Source: an uncultured Pseudomonadota bacterium
GTDB lineage: Bacteria; Pseudomonadota; Alphaproteobacteria; Rs-D84
Assembly (NCBI GenBank): GCA_937885575.1
Contig: CALABO010000014.1
Location: 62,001 to 126,000, forward strand
Direction: 5' to 3'
DNA length: 64,000 nucleotides
Below the pieces are notes generated by a model. The model searched no databases, was not told the origin of the DNA, and worked only from the letters and a program-made list of their open reading frames with translations. The position numbers and the translations under genes were made by a program. Position 1 is the stretch's first letter, and each line of letters starts with the position of its first letter. This document shows, piece after piece, positions 34,891 to 42,731 of the stretch.

Positions 34891-35373
34891 ATGTTTGGAT
34901 TCGGTAAAAAGAAAAAAGAAGAAAATGTTAGTGTGGAAGAACCGCACGTGCCAAAGGGCATGAAGGAAACCGCCGAACGCATGATGGCGGGCGTGTTCGA
35001 TATGAACGATATGCTTGCGCAATTGAAACAGATTAAGAAAATGAGTAATTTTAGTGGTTTGCTTAAAATGGTGCCGGGAATGTCGGGCGCGGTGTCGGCG
35101 ATGAAAGAAAAGATAAAGGACGGAAGTGTCGATGCCCAGATTAAAATACTGGAAGCGATGACCGCCGCCGAACGCGCGGAACCGGAAAAAATCTTTGCTA
35201 ATGCCAAGGCACGTATTGCGGAAACGGCGGGCGTGACGGTGCGTGATGTGGAACACATTATTAAACAATACACAAAAATGAAACAGCAAATGTCGATGAT
35301 TCAGCGCATGGGCGGCATGGAGGCCGTTATGCAAAAAATGCAACAGGGTGGCACGCCGGACGGCGCAAAATAA
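34891..35373 (+). CDS. Stand-alone SRP54 M-domain-like protein
   Basis: This 160-aa protein resembles the C-terminal M domain of Ffh/SRP54 without the NG GTPase: FDMNDMLAQLKQIKKM, LLKMVPGM, ILEAMTAAERAEPEKIF and RIAETAGVTVRDVEHIIKQY align with SRP54. It is 11% Met (18 of 160), as expected of a signal-sequence groove. The GSGT element that contacts 4.5S RNA is replaced by ETAGV. The N-terminus (MFGFGKKKKEE) looks like an FtsY leader. An AAGGAGA ribosome site is present. Role unknown; a full ffh may lie elsewhere. Confidence 0.8.
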   Translation: MFGFGKKKKEENVSVEEPHVPKGMKETAERMMAGVFDMNDMLAQLKQIKKMSNFSGLLKMVPGMSGAVSAMKEKIKDGSVDAQIKILEAMTAAERAEPEKIFANAKARIAETAGVTVRDVEHIIKQYTKMKQQMSMIQRMGGMEAVMQKMQQGGTPDGAK

Positions 35374-35385
35374 AAGGGTAATATT

Positions 35386-35616
35386 ATGGATGGATATGTT
35401 AAGGATATAAGAAGTAAACCGTTATATGATTCAATCACTGGGAAGTTGCGCGGGTGGAAATTGAGTTGGAATTATGCTGAACCCGAATTCGGTTGTCTCT
35501 CGAGTGTCACACCAGTTTCGCGTTTCTTTGAAGAAAGGTGGTACAGGAATAGTTACAAGGCGATGTGTCGATTTACGAATGGTTTGTTAGCAAAACAAAA
35601 TGAAAATAACAAATAA
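35386..35616 (+). CDS. Small orphan protein
   Basis: This 76-aa soluble protein is not recognised. It is rich in aromatic and charged residues (GWKLSWNYAEPEF, FFEERWYRNSY). An AAAAGGG ribosome site supports translation. Its C-terminal codons (QNENNK) lie in a 22-nt direct repeat of the rlmE start, so the end of the gene was shaped by a duplication. Confidence 0.55.
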   Translation: MDGYVKDIRSKPLYDSITGKLRGWKLSWNYAEPEFGCLSSVTPVSRFFEERWYRNSYKAMCRFTNGLLAKQNENNK

Positions 35617-35620
35617 AAAA
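35599..35620 (+). repeat. 22-bp direct repeat, left copy
   Basis: Identical to 35995-36016, which spans the start codon of rlmE. The copies bracket the 121-aa orphan gene. Confidence 0.95.
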
Positions 35621-35630
35621 GAGGTCTGTG

Positions 35631-35996
35631 ATGCGTATTTTTGGACATGAAATTAAAAGACAAATCTCGGGCATAGACGATATTAACCCGATTAGTGTTG
35701 GTGGAATTTTCCCAGTTCAAGAAGATGAGAGAGATATTCTTGGATGGGCTTTTATGGTTGTGTACCCCGGCAACCTTACGCAAAATCTAACCCCAAAATT
35801 AATATTGAATCCACAAAGTCTTGGTTATAAATCTCGTGATATTATTTTGCATTCTTTAATGGACGGAAATACAAAAGTTACGTATTATTACAGCAGGCAC
35901 AAAAGCGTTGATCCCGAAGATGCGTATCATCGGGCTTCTATGGCGCATAGTGTATTGACTTGCGCGGTAATGAACAACGAAAAACACATTGCATAA
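35631..35996 (+). CDS. Orphan protein between direct repeats
   Basis: This 121-aa protein is not recognised. It has no signal peptide. A hydrophobic patch (GWAFMVVYP) and a C-terminal helix (AYHRASMAHSVLTCAVM) are visible. GAGG lies 6 nt before the ATG; a GTG one codon upstream is also possible. Its TAA overlaps the rlmE ATG by one base. Base use is more AT-rich than rlmE. Confidence 0.6.
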   Translation: MRIFGHEIKRQISGIDDINPISVGGIFPVQEDERDILGWAFMVVYPGNLTQNLTPKLILNPQSLGYKSRDIILHSLMDGNTKVTYYYSRHKSVDPEDAYHRASMAHSVLTCAVMNNEKHIA

Positions 35997-36016
35997 TGAA
36001 AATAACAAATAAAAAA
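35995..36016 (+). repeat. 22-bp direct repeat, right copy (start of rlmE)
   Basis: Matches 35599-35620 exactly. It includes the rlmE ATG and the next six codons. Confidence 0.95.
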
Positions 36017-36655
36017 ATTGCAAAGCATAAATCTTCGGTGGCGTGGTTAACGCGCCAGGCCGCCGACCCCTATGTTGCACGGGCGCGGCGTGATGGTTAT
36101 CGGGCGCGGGCGGCGTATAAACTGATTGAAATAAATGAAAAATATAAATTTTTGAAAAACGGGCAAACGGTTGTGGACTTGGGCGCGGCGCCGGGTTCGT
36201 GGTCACAATTTATTGCGCGCAACTATCCAAAGACAAAAATCTTTGCGATGGATTTATTGGAAATAACGCCAATCAACAATGTTGAATTTTATCAGGGTGA
36301 TTTTACAACGGATGCGGCGCTAAAATGGTTAGAAGAAAAACTAAAATTGGATGACAATGCAAATGGGGTTGTTGATGTTGTTGTGTCAGATATGGCACCG
36401 AATACCGTTGGACATCAAAAGACCGATCACCTGCGTCAAATGGTGTTGTTGGAATATGCGTTCGATTTTGCGTGTCGTGCGTTGCGGCCCGGGGGAACAT
36501 TTGTTGCAAAATCTTTTACGGGCGGAACAACGAATGAGTTATTGAAGCAAATAAAACAGAAATTCGAATCGGTTCATCATGTGAAACCGGCCGCATCGCG
36601 CAAGGATTCGGTCGAAATGTTTATTGTTGGACTTGGGTTCAAAAATAATGTATAA
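35996..36655 (+). CDS. rlmE: 23S rRNA (uridine-2'-O)-methyltransferase RlmE/FtsJ
   Basis: This 219-aa enzyme methylates U2552 of 23S rRNA. The Rossmann core VVDLGAAPGSWSQF binds AdoMet. The K-D-K-E tetrad is seen as Lys42 (AAYKLIE), Asp in VVSDMAPN, Lys in FVAKSFTGG and Glu in DSVEMFIVG. The start is fixed by the TAATG overlap with the upstream orphan. The TAA stop overlaps a TATAAT of the next gene. Confidence 0.94.
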   Translation: MKITNKKIAKHKSSVAWLTRQAADPYVARARRDGYRARAAYKLIEINEKYKFLKNGQTVVDLGAAPGSWSQFIARNYPKTKIFAMDLLEITPINNVEFYQGDFTTDAALKWLEEKLKLDDNANGVVDVVVSDMAPNTVGHQKTDHLRQMVLLEYAFDFACRALRPGGTFVAKSFTGGTTNELLKQIKQKFESVHHVKPAASRKDSVEMFIVGLGFKNNV

Positions 36656-36656
36656 T
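36651..36656 (+). promoter_or_regulatory. -10 element of the DUF805 gene
   Basis: TATAAT overlapping the rlmE stop, about 25 nt before the ATG at 36682. Confidence 0.4.
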
Positions 36657-36681
36657 GTGTCATATGAAAAAAGGAGAGAAT

Positions 36682-37194
36682 ATGCCAGTTGCAAAAAAGA
36701 AAACAACAACCGCAAAGAAATCTGTGAAACGTGCGCCGGCGCGTCGCGCGCCCGTGCGTGAGGTTCCGGTTCAAACACCGCGTCGCCGTATGGTTGGGCC
36801 GCTTTCCGCGATTGTCGGGTTTTGGCGGCGGTATTTTGATTTCGTTGGGCGTTCAACGCGCGCGGAATTTTGGTTTGGATATTTGTTTGCGTTCTTGGTG
36901 AATTGGTGCTTTGCGTATTTTGTTGGCGGAACAATTTCTTTGGTGGTTAGTGCGATTTTGTTCATCCCGGTGATGGCGCTTTCGGTTCGCCGTTTCCGTG
37001 ACGCGGGGATTTCGGTTTGGCTGTATCTGGTGCCGGTGCTGTTTGTGTATTTGATACCGGTGATTCGCGGTTCGGCATGGTATTCAATGATGGCGTTCGG
37101 ATATGTGTCGTCTGGTATGGCGTTGTATGCGTTGTTCTTTATTGTCGATACCATATTCAATTTTGTTGTCGCATGCCTACCAAGCAAGAGATAA
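36682..37194 (+). CDS. DUF805 membrane protein
   Basis: This 170-aa protein has a basic Lys/Arg/Ala-rich cytoplasmic N-terminus (residues 1-37) and a DUF805 domain with four TM helices. Hallmarks are FDFVGRSTRAEFWFGYLF and LSVRRFRDAGISVWLYL. The biochemical function of DUF805 is unknown. ATG 36682 follows AAGGAGAG. A TTAGTG repeat and a terminator follow the stop. Confidence 0.87.
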   Translation: MPVAKKKTTTAKKSVKRAPARRAPVREVPVQTPRRRMVGPLSAIVGFWRRYFDFVGRSTRAEFWFGYLFAFLVNWCFAYFVGGTISLVVSAILFIPVMALSVRRFRDAGISVWLYLVPVLFVYLIPVIRGSAWYSMMAFGYVSSGMALYALFFIVDTIFNFVVACLPSKR

Positions 37195-37196
37195 GT

Positions 37197-37228
37197 TTAG
37201 TGGTTAGTGTAAGTGGTTAGTGTTAGTG
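37197..37228. repeat. TTAGTG-type repeat after the DUF805 gene
   Basis: Begins two bases after the TAA stop. A degenerate inverted copy (TTACACTACCCACTAC) lies beyond the terminator at 37269-37284. Confidence 0.6.
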
Positions 37229-37250
37229 AACCGGCGCGTTGCGCCGGTTT
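37229..37250 (+). terminator. Terminator hairpin after the DUF805 gene
   Basis: AACCGGCGC/GCGCCGGTT, 9 bp with a 3-nt loop. Confidence 0.75.
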
Positions 37251-37281
37251 CATTATTTGTTTTATTTGTTTACACTACCCA

Positions 37282-37971
37282 CTACTTCGGGAAATGGATT
37301 GAACGCTGGGTTGCGGCGGATGTTTGCATCGCACCGAAACGCGCATTGATTACAAACGGTGTGATAAAGTTATTTATGTCTGGATTATACTGTGCGCCAT
37401 TAAGGACGATGATTACAGGATTTTCCCCATCGCAATCGATACTGTATTTTGATGGATCGTATCTTTTTCCATAGCAATTACCGCTTAATGTCGCGACATA
37501 GTTCATATCGGCCAGTTCGCGGCATGTTGGCGCGGGCCCGATTTCCCCGTTGGCAACCGTTTCTGTTGGGTTGGATAAAATTCCGTTGCACCAAACGCGC
37601 ACATATTCGCCGTTCATCATAACCAGTGCGCCGTTTTGAGATGTCTTGCGCGCGCCATAGCAATCTTCGGCGGCGACATAAACGCCGGTATCAAAATCAG
37701 AATTTATTCCGTTGCCACTGATAATTTTGTCACGGTTCATCGCAATTGGCTCAGATGCATTACCACTAAGTGCCGCCGCACATATAAACTTTCGGCCACG
37801 GCAATTGCCAGTTTCGTCCCATTCGTCATCCACGCCACGTGTATTTTTTGCATAGCACATCGCGTCACTGATGGTGCAAATTGTCGGTCGTAACCACCAA
37901 TCAAGTGTTGCACCGAACGCGGTTCCGCACGCGGTACATCCAACGAATAAAATTGCAAATTGTTTTTTCAT
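37282..37971 (-). CDS. Secreted Cys-containing protein of unknown function
   Basis: This 229-aa protein has a signal peptide ending in CGTAFGA. The mature part has several cysteines (ICTISDAMC, CRGRKFIC, DCYGAR, VWCNG, SGNCYGKRYD). No domain is recognised. ATG 37971 follows AAAGGA; a longer reading to 38046 overlaps the upstream gene. It is 50 nt downstream of the 745-aa Cys-rich gene and likely cotranscribed. Confidence 0.7.
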   Translation of the reverse strand: MKKQFAILFVGCTACGTAFGATLDWWLRPTICTISDAMCYAKNTRGVDDEWDETGNCRGRKFICAAALSGNASEPIAMNRDKIISGNGINSDFDTGVYVAAEDCYGARKTSQNGALVMMNGEYVRVWCNGILSNPTETVANGEIGPAPTCRELADMNYVATLSGNCYGKRYDPSKYSIDCDGENPVIIVLNGAQYNPDINNFITPFVINARFGAMQTSAATQRSIHFPK

Positions 37972-38021
37972 TTTTCCTTTCCCCCGTATTATATCAGTTT
38001 TTTGTGTGTCGTGCAAGTTAT

Positions 38022-40259
38022 CTATGGGGTGCGACAAATGCCCCATTTTTCATTTGCGTTTGTTTCGTTATAGAAATCGATGTACTTTGGCGCGGATGTA
38101 TCGTTTGTCCATGTGCCGCCCATATCGGTGCATTCGCGTGCAAGTATCGTTGCCATGTCGGCACGCACCGAATCCATAAGCGTATTTACATCGGCCAAGA
38201 CCGATATCGGCAAAACCGCGTTTGGTTGTGCTGCGTCAGATGGACGCATGCAATACTGCATCGCATAGTTCACCATTTTCTGATACAAACTGCCCGCGTA
38301 GTCGCCACAATCAATGCCAACCTTGTGCGGGCCGTTGTCGTCGCATTCCCATCCATCCTCGGTCGGGCACGCAAAGCATTTGTGTTTGCCATCGGTCCAT
38401 GTCCCAAGGTAAAATCCATGTTTGCATGATTGATATTCGCGATTTTCCCAACACATGTATTCCGATTGTGGGTTGCCGACAATATTATTTATTAAACTAT
38501 TGGCTGGTTGCACCAGGGTTCCGGTGTATGTTCCGGGTTGGACATAATTGCAGTCGGGATTGTTCGCATAGGCAATATCGCCGGGGGTATAGACGCGGCA
38601 ACCGTATGGATATTCGTGTGTGGTATCACTTGTTGGGACGCGACACAATTTTTTTGCATAGTCGCGCAGAGTGCCAAGGCAATTTTGTGCGATTTTCTGA
38701 TTCACAATGTTGCGCATTTCCGTGACCAATCGATCAAGGCCGTTCGGGCCACCACCGTAAAGGTTGCTGCACGTTTCCATTTTTTCCGAACATTGCTCTT
38801 CGGACAGTTCAAGGCGCGTGCCAAGCAACATTTGCTCTTCGATATTACTGTAATCGCGCAGGCGTTCCGTTTTCGTGTCATAGCATGTGTTCACGACATC
38901 CATACATTCGTTTTTAACCTGTTGAATTCGTAACTGTTGCCCTTGGTATATTTCGGTTATCGCCTGGCGCAGGTATTCGTCCCAAACCGTGTCCGCAATG
39001 TCGCGACATGTTTCAAGTGTGTGTTCGGCGAATTTCCTTTTTGCGTTTAATTCGGTGACGAGTTTTGCGTTTATGCTGTTGGTTAAAATGTTGCCCGACA
39101 GTGAAATCTGGTCATTCAATTTATAGAAATTTTTTGAATATATCGGGTTGCCGGTTGCGCGTTCAATGTAAAGGCCGGTCAGATCCAAACAGTGAATATA
39201 GTTCGCCCCGCATGCCGTGTCCGCGGTTATGTTCGCACGCACGCCGGCGATACATTCATTTATTGCGGTTGAATTGTGCGCGTCATAGTTTTCAAGTCGC
39301 GCCGCGTTCATTTCCCGATTCGTTTCACGGATTGCGGCGTTTGCACTTATCGATTGTTTTTCAAGCGCGGTTAGTAATATCGAACAATCGTTTTCAATAT
39401 ACATTCCATATGCCGATGCAACCATATTTAGCGTTGTCATTGATGTGCAAGTTGGCATAACAAGTTCGGCGCACTGGGCATGCACGGCGTTATATAACGG
39501 TTCGCCCGTAAGGTTTGCGATGTTCGCGCCAGATACAATATCGGTCGTGTTCCATATTTGCCCAATGTCGCCGGCAATATCCAAAGTTCCCGCGGTCGAT
39601 AGTGAATTTGTCTTTGCCTTTTTTAATACATCGCCGATGGCGGTCAGTTTTTTTGACGATGCGGAATTGTCGCGTGTGCCGGCAAGTTTTTTTTCGCCTT
39701 CACTTGCGGTCAGCATGGCCTTGACCTCCGCCGGGGTTTTAAGGATTGCGTCAATGTTCAAATCTTTGAAATCTTGCAATTGTGTTGATGTTTGGCTAAG
39801 TGCGTTTTCGCGCGTTTTAACTGTGTCCAGTTTTGATGAGCATATACAGCGACGATAGTGGTCGTCAATTGTTGCGCAAAACTGATCCATGCACGAAAAA
39901 TACGCCGCATAGCAATTGTGATATTTTTCATCAAATGTATTTGTTGAAATTGTTTGCGCGGTTGTCGCGCGTACGGTTGCCGCGCGGTTCGGTGTCGTGC
40001 GCGTGGTTGTGCGGCCCATCGCCGCCGTTATCGCACCACGCGGGTTTGCGGCGACGCGGCCCGCACGTGCCACACGCGCAACCCCGGTTCGTGCGTTTGC
40101 CGTGCGGGTATTTGTTGTGGTGCGTGCGGCAACATTTTGACCGTCGCGGTTCGTTTCGGTTGGTGTTGCGCGCGTTGGTGAATTTTGGGTGCGAACCGCC
40201 GCCAACGCCGACATGGCGCATAACGCGCATATTGCAAAAGAAAGTATTTTTCCTTTCAT
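38022..40259 (-). CDS. Large secreted Cys-rich paralogue B1
   Basis: This 745-aa protein has a signal peptide (residues 1-20) and a basic Thr/Arg/Ala/Asn-rich stretch (about 22-105). The module CYAAYFSCMDQFC ... CICSSK comes next. Helical Cys-pair segments follow (TLETCRDIADTVWDEYL, CMDVVNTCYD, CSEKMETCSNLY), with a Cys-rich C-terminal part (YQSCKHGFYLG, CFACPTEDGWECDD). It is a paralogue of the gene at 55001 and more distantly of 23103 and 25318. Function unknown. AAGGA abuts the ATG directly, which is unusual spacing. Confidence 0.82.
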   Translation of the reverse strand: MKGKILSFAICALCAMSALAAVRTQNSPTRATPTETNRDGQNVAARTTTNTRTANARTGVARVARAGRVAANPRGAITAAMGRTTTRTTPNRAATVRATTAQTISTNTFDEKYHNCYAAYFSCMDQFCATIDDHYRRCICSSKLDTVKTRENALSQTSTQLQDFKDLNIDAILKTPAEVKAMLTASEGEKKLAGTRDNSASSKKLTAIGDVLKKAKTNSLSTAGTLDIAGDIGQIWNTTDIVSGANIANLTGEPLYNAVHAQCAELVMPTCTSMTTLNMVASAYGMYIENDCSILLTALEKQSISANAAIRETNREMNAARLENYDAHNSTAINECIAGVRANITADTACGANYIHCLDLTGLYIERATGNPIYSKNFYKLNDQISLSGNILTNSINAKLVTELNAKRKFAEHTLETCRDIADTVWDEYLRQAITEIYQGQQLRIQQVKNECMDVVNTCYDTKTERLRDYSNIEEQMLLGTRLELSEEQCSEKMETCSNLYGGGPNGLDRLVTEMRNIVNQKIAQNCLGTLRDYAKKLCRVPTSDTTHEYPYGCRVYTPGDIAYANNPDCNYVQPGTYTGTLVQPANSLINNIVGNPQSEYMCWENREYQSCKHGFYLGTWTDGKHKCFACPTEDGWECDDNGPHKVGIDCGDYAGSLYQKMVNYAMQYCMRPSDAAQPNAVLPISVLADVNTLMDSVRADMATILARECTDMGGTWTNDTSAPKYIDFYNETNANEKWGICRTP

Positions 40260-40378
40260 TCCTTGGTAATGTTATGCTAGCAAAAAAATAAAAATCCCCG
40301 CAAGTGGTTTTTGGAATTTTTAATTGCGGAATTTGTATGTTGTGATACAATCGTCATGTTACAAAATGGAGTTTTGAA

Positions 40379-40765
40379 ATGTATGATTCAAATAATGTCT
40401 TTGCAAAAATAATTCGTGGCGAAATACCGTCGAAAAAGGTTGTCGAAAACGAATATGCGATGTCTTTTTATGATGTGAACCCGATGTGTGAAAAGCATGT
40501 GTTGGTCGTGCCAAAGGGCGAATATGAAAATATCCTTGATTTTGCGCGGCGTGCACCCGCGGTGGAACAGGCGGGATTTTGGGATTGCTTTGTCAAAACC
40601 GCGGACGCGATTGGCGTGGACAGCCAATTTAATGTCTTTGCAAATGCGGGATTGGATGCGCCGCTCTTTAACCAAAGCGTGTTTCATTTTCATTTGCATT
40701 TGCTTGCGGGTGAAAAAACAGATGCGTGTTTGGATATTATGAAGTGTATGTTATGCAAAAAGTAA
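40379..40765 (+). CDS. HIT-family nucleotide hydrolase/transferase
   Basis: This 128-aa protein has the HIT motif HFHLHLL and the upstream VFAKIIRGEIPSKKV, with NVFANAGLDAPLFNQSV before the motif. Relatives hydrolyse adenosine 5'-phosphoramidate-type substrates. An extended -10 (TGA-TACAAT, 40343-40351) and an ATGGAG ribosome site precede it. It overlaps the YggU gene by 13 nt. Confidence 0.92.
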   Translation: MYDSNNVFAKIIRGEIPSKKVVENEYAMSFYDVNPMCEKHVLVVPKGEYENILDFARRAPAVEQAGFWDCFVKTADAIGVDSQFNVFANAGLDAPLFNQSVFHFHLHLLAGEKTDACLDIMKCMLCKK

Positions 40766-40983
40766 AACTGCGTGTGATTCCGCGTGCGCGACAAAATAAA
40801 ATTACCACCGATGCGGATGGGACACTGCGTGTGCATATAACCGCCGCACCGGTTGATGGCGCGGCGAATGACGCGGTTATTCGCGCACTGGCCGATTTTT
40901 TTGATGTGCCGAAATCACAAATTAAAATTGTTCGTGGCCCCACATCGCGGGACAAGGTGGTGGAAATTTCTAATAAGTATTGA
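40753..40983 (+). CDS. YggU/DUF167-family protein
   Basis: This 76-aa protein shows the DUF167 pattern: LRVIPRARQNKI, VHITAAPVDGAANDAVIRAL and IKIVRGPTSRDKVVEI. Function is unknown. The ATG at 40753 lies inside the HIT gene, so translation is probably coupled. A second in-frame start at 40726 is less likely. Confidence 0.88.
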   Translation: MQKVKLRVIPRARQNKITTDADGTLRVHITAAPVDGAANDAVIRALADFFDVPKSQIKIVRGPTSRDKVVEISNKY

Positions 40984-41052
40984 CTTTTATATTGTTTTGT
41001 GTACAGTGTTTATGATAATGAATAGTTTGTAACAAAAAAAGAGGTTGTAATT

Positions 41053-42105
41053 ATGCCGTTTGCTCCACAGCGCCAGAATCCCGTGACAGAAGCAATATAT
41101 GCCAAGATAAAAGAAGAGGGCTATACATCCAGACCTGCACCCATTTTTTTAGAAGCTCCATCAATTCGTAATGCGTTTGCCGAAAATGAGGAACTATATA
41201 AAAGATATAGATTTTATCAACTGTATGTAGAATATTTACAGCAGAGTGCAAAAGACATTAGACCACAAAAAATGCAATCGTCTGATTTATTCGTTTTGGA
41301 TGGGGCGGATCGAATCCGTTACCTTGCCAATGTTGAAGAAATGCTGTCAAAATTGTTAAATGGTAAGTGTGAAGATGATTTTAGCAGTAAAAAAGCATTT
41401 GTTGAACTTGATACATTTTTGGTTATGGTTTTTCTGTCATTCTTTTTTGGGGTTTCCAAATATTTGACGGTTTTGCAATCTAGAAAGGAATTTACAGAAA
41501 AACAGAAGGTTGCCATAAGCACACTTTGTAAGGATGCAAATTATATGAAGGCATGGTCTGGTTGTGTTTTGAAAGCGTTATCAGAGGCGAATAAAGATAA
41601 TTATGAACAAGTATACCATAATAAGATTGAGTGTCCCATAGCCCAGATGTTTAGCAGTCGAGATACTACGTTGCATAAATATGCATATGATGAAAACGGT
41701 GCGTTGCGTACAGTGTTAAATCGTAACGGGTTGACCGGGAAAAATTTTGATGATTTCTGGTCTTGGACTGGTTGGGACAAGAGGAATTTTATTTATAATT
41801 GGGCATGGCAGTTAGACCGTGTTAGTACCCTTGATAATGATACCTTGTCACGTATTGAGGATAATTATTACGATGCTGATATAATCATACCACTTGTTAA
41901 AGATATGTATGCTTTAGGGGGGGATTATGTGTGTTGGCCGTTGGTAAATACGTATTATAAATTAACTGGTAAGATAACACAAAATCGTTTGAATCGTGAA
42001 GGGAACACATTAAAAGAACATGAAGCCAGTATAGAAAAGACTTGTCAAAATGCCTTGGTTTGGGCGCGAAAAGTAGCCAAACAAATGCCGGAAGAATCAA
42101 AATAA
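41053..42105 (+). CDS. Orphan protein of unknown function
   Basis: I do not recognise this 350-aa protein. One hydrophobic stretch (FLVMVFLSFFFGVSKYL, about residue 120) could be a membrane or core helix. The rest is charged with many Tyr and Trp residues and no catalytic motif. It is more AT-rich than its neighbours. A possible promoter is TTGTTT (40992) with GATAAT (41014), 16 nt apart, and AAAGAGG is the ribosome site. It converges on the LOG gene with no visible terminator. Confidence 0.65.
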   Translation: MPFAPQRQNPVTEAIYAKIKEEGYTSRPAPIFLEAPSIRNAFAENEELYKRYRFYQLYVEYLQQSAKDIRPQKMQSSDLFVLDGADRIRYLANVEEMLSKLLNGKCEDDFSSKKAFVELDTFLVMVFLSFFFGVSKYLTVLQSRKEFTEKQKVAISTLCKDANYMKAWSGCVLKALSEANKDNYEQVYHNKIECPIAQMFSSRDTTLHKYAYDENGALRTVLNRNGLTGKNFDDFWSWTGWDKRNFIYNWAWQLDRVSTLDNDTLSRIEDNYYDADIIIPLVKDMYALGGDYVCWPLVNTYYKLTGKITQNRLNREGNTLKEHEASIEKTCQNALVWARKVAKQMPEESK

Positions 42106-42124
42106 CAAATCGGATTAAATTGCC

Positions 42125-42682
42125 TTAGTCCCGATATTTCAAAACCGCGTCCATAAGTTCGTTTGGTGTGCCACAGATATTGACCTTGTAATCGTCCAAT
42201 GTTTCAATAAATTTATTGTTTAACATATCGACAATCAAATTATGGAACGATGCCCAAAATCGGCAAGTATTCAAAAAGAATATCGGTTTGCATGTTTCGC
42301 CAATTTGTTGCATGGTTAAAATATCCGTAACTTCGTTCAATGTTCCAATGCCGCCGGGCAGTATGATAAATGCATCGGCCAATTCAAACATTTTTTGTTT
42401 TCGTTCGTTCACGCCACCGACAATTTCGACCTTTATGTGTTTATGGACAGGTTCTTGGAGTGCGATAACATGTTCGGTTGAAATGCCGGTCACGTGCGCG
42501 CCGTTTTTAAGTGCGGCACTGGCCACCGTGCCCATCAATCCGACATTTCCGCCACCAAATACCATGTTAAGGCCATTTTTTGCAATAAGTTCACCCACCA
42601 AATCGGCGTCGTGCATAAATTCAGGGTATAATCCAAATGTATGACTGCAATAAACCGCAACAGTTTTGATTTTATGTTTCAT
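42125..42682 (-). CDS. LOG-family protein (TIGR00730)
   Basis: This 185-aa Rossmann-like protein has GGGNVGLMGTVASAAL and the signature ILPGGIGTLNEVTDIL (PGGxGTxxE). By family it may cleave nucleoside 5'-monophosphates at the N-glycosidic bond (cytokinin-activating type). ATG 42682 follows AAGGAAAAA; an in-frame start at 42739 has none. It is divergent from tilS. Confidence 0.9.
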   Translation of the reverse strand: MKHKIKTVAVYCSHTFGLYPEFMHDADLVGELIAKNGLNMVFGGGNVGLMGTVASAALKNGAHVTGISTEHVIALQEPVHKHIKVEIVGGVNERKQKMFELADAFIILPGGIGTLNEVTDILTMQQIGETCKPIFFLNTCRFWASFHNLIVDMLNNKFIETLDDYKVNICGTPNELMDAVLKYRD

Positions 42683-42731
42683 ATCTTTTTTTCCTTTATT
42701 TTTCGGGATTATAGCATAGAATATAACGGTT

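Noticed and set aside
35386..35996. Toxin-antitoxin pair
   Set aside because: Two small adjacent orphans, but neither shows a known toxin or antitoxin motif, and they are separated by a direct repeat.
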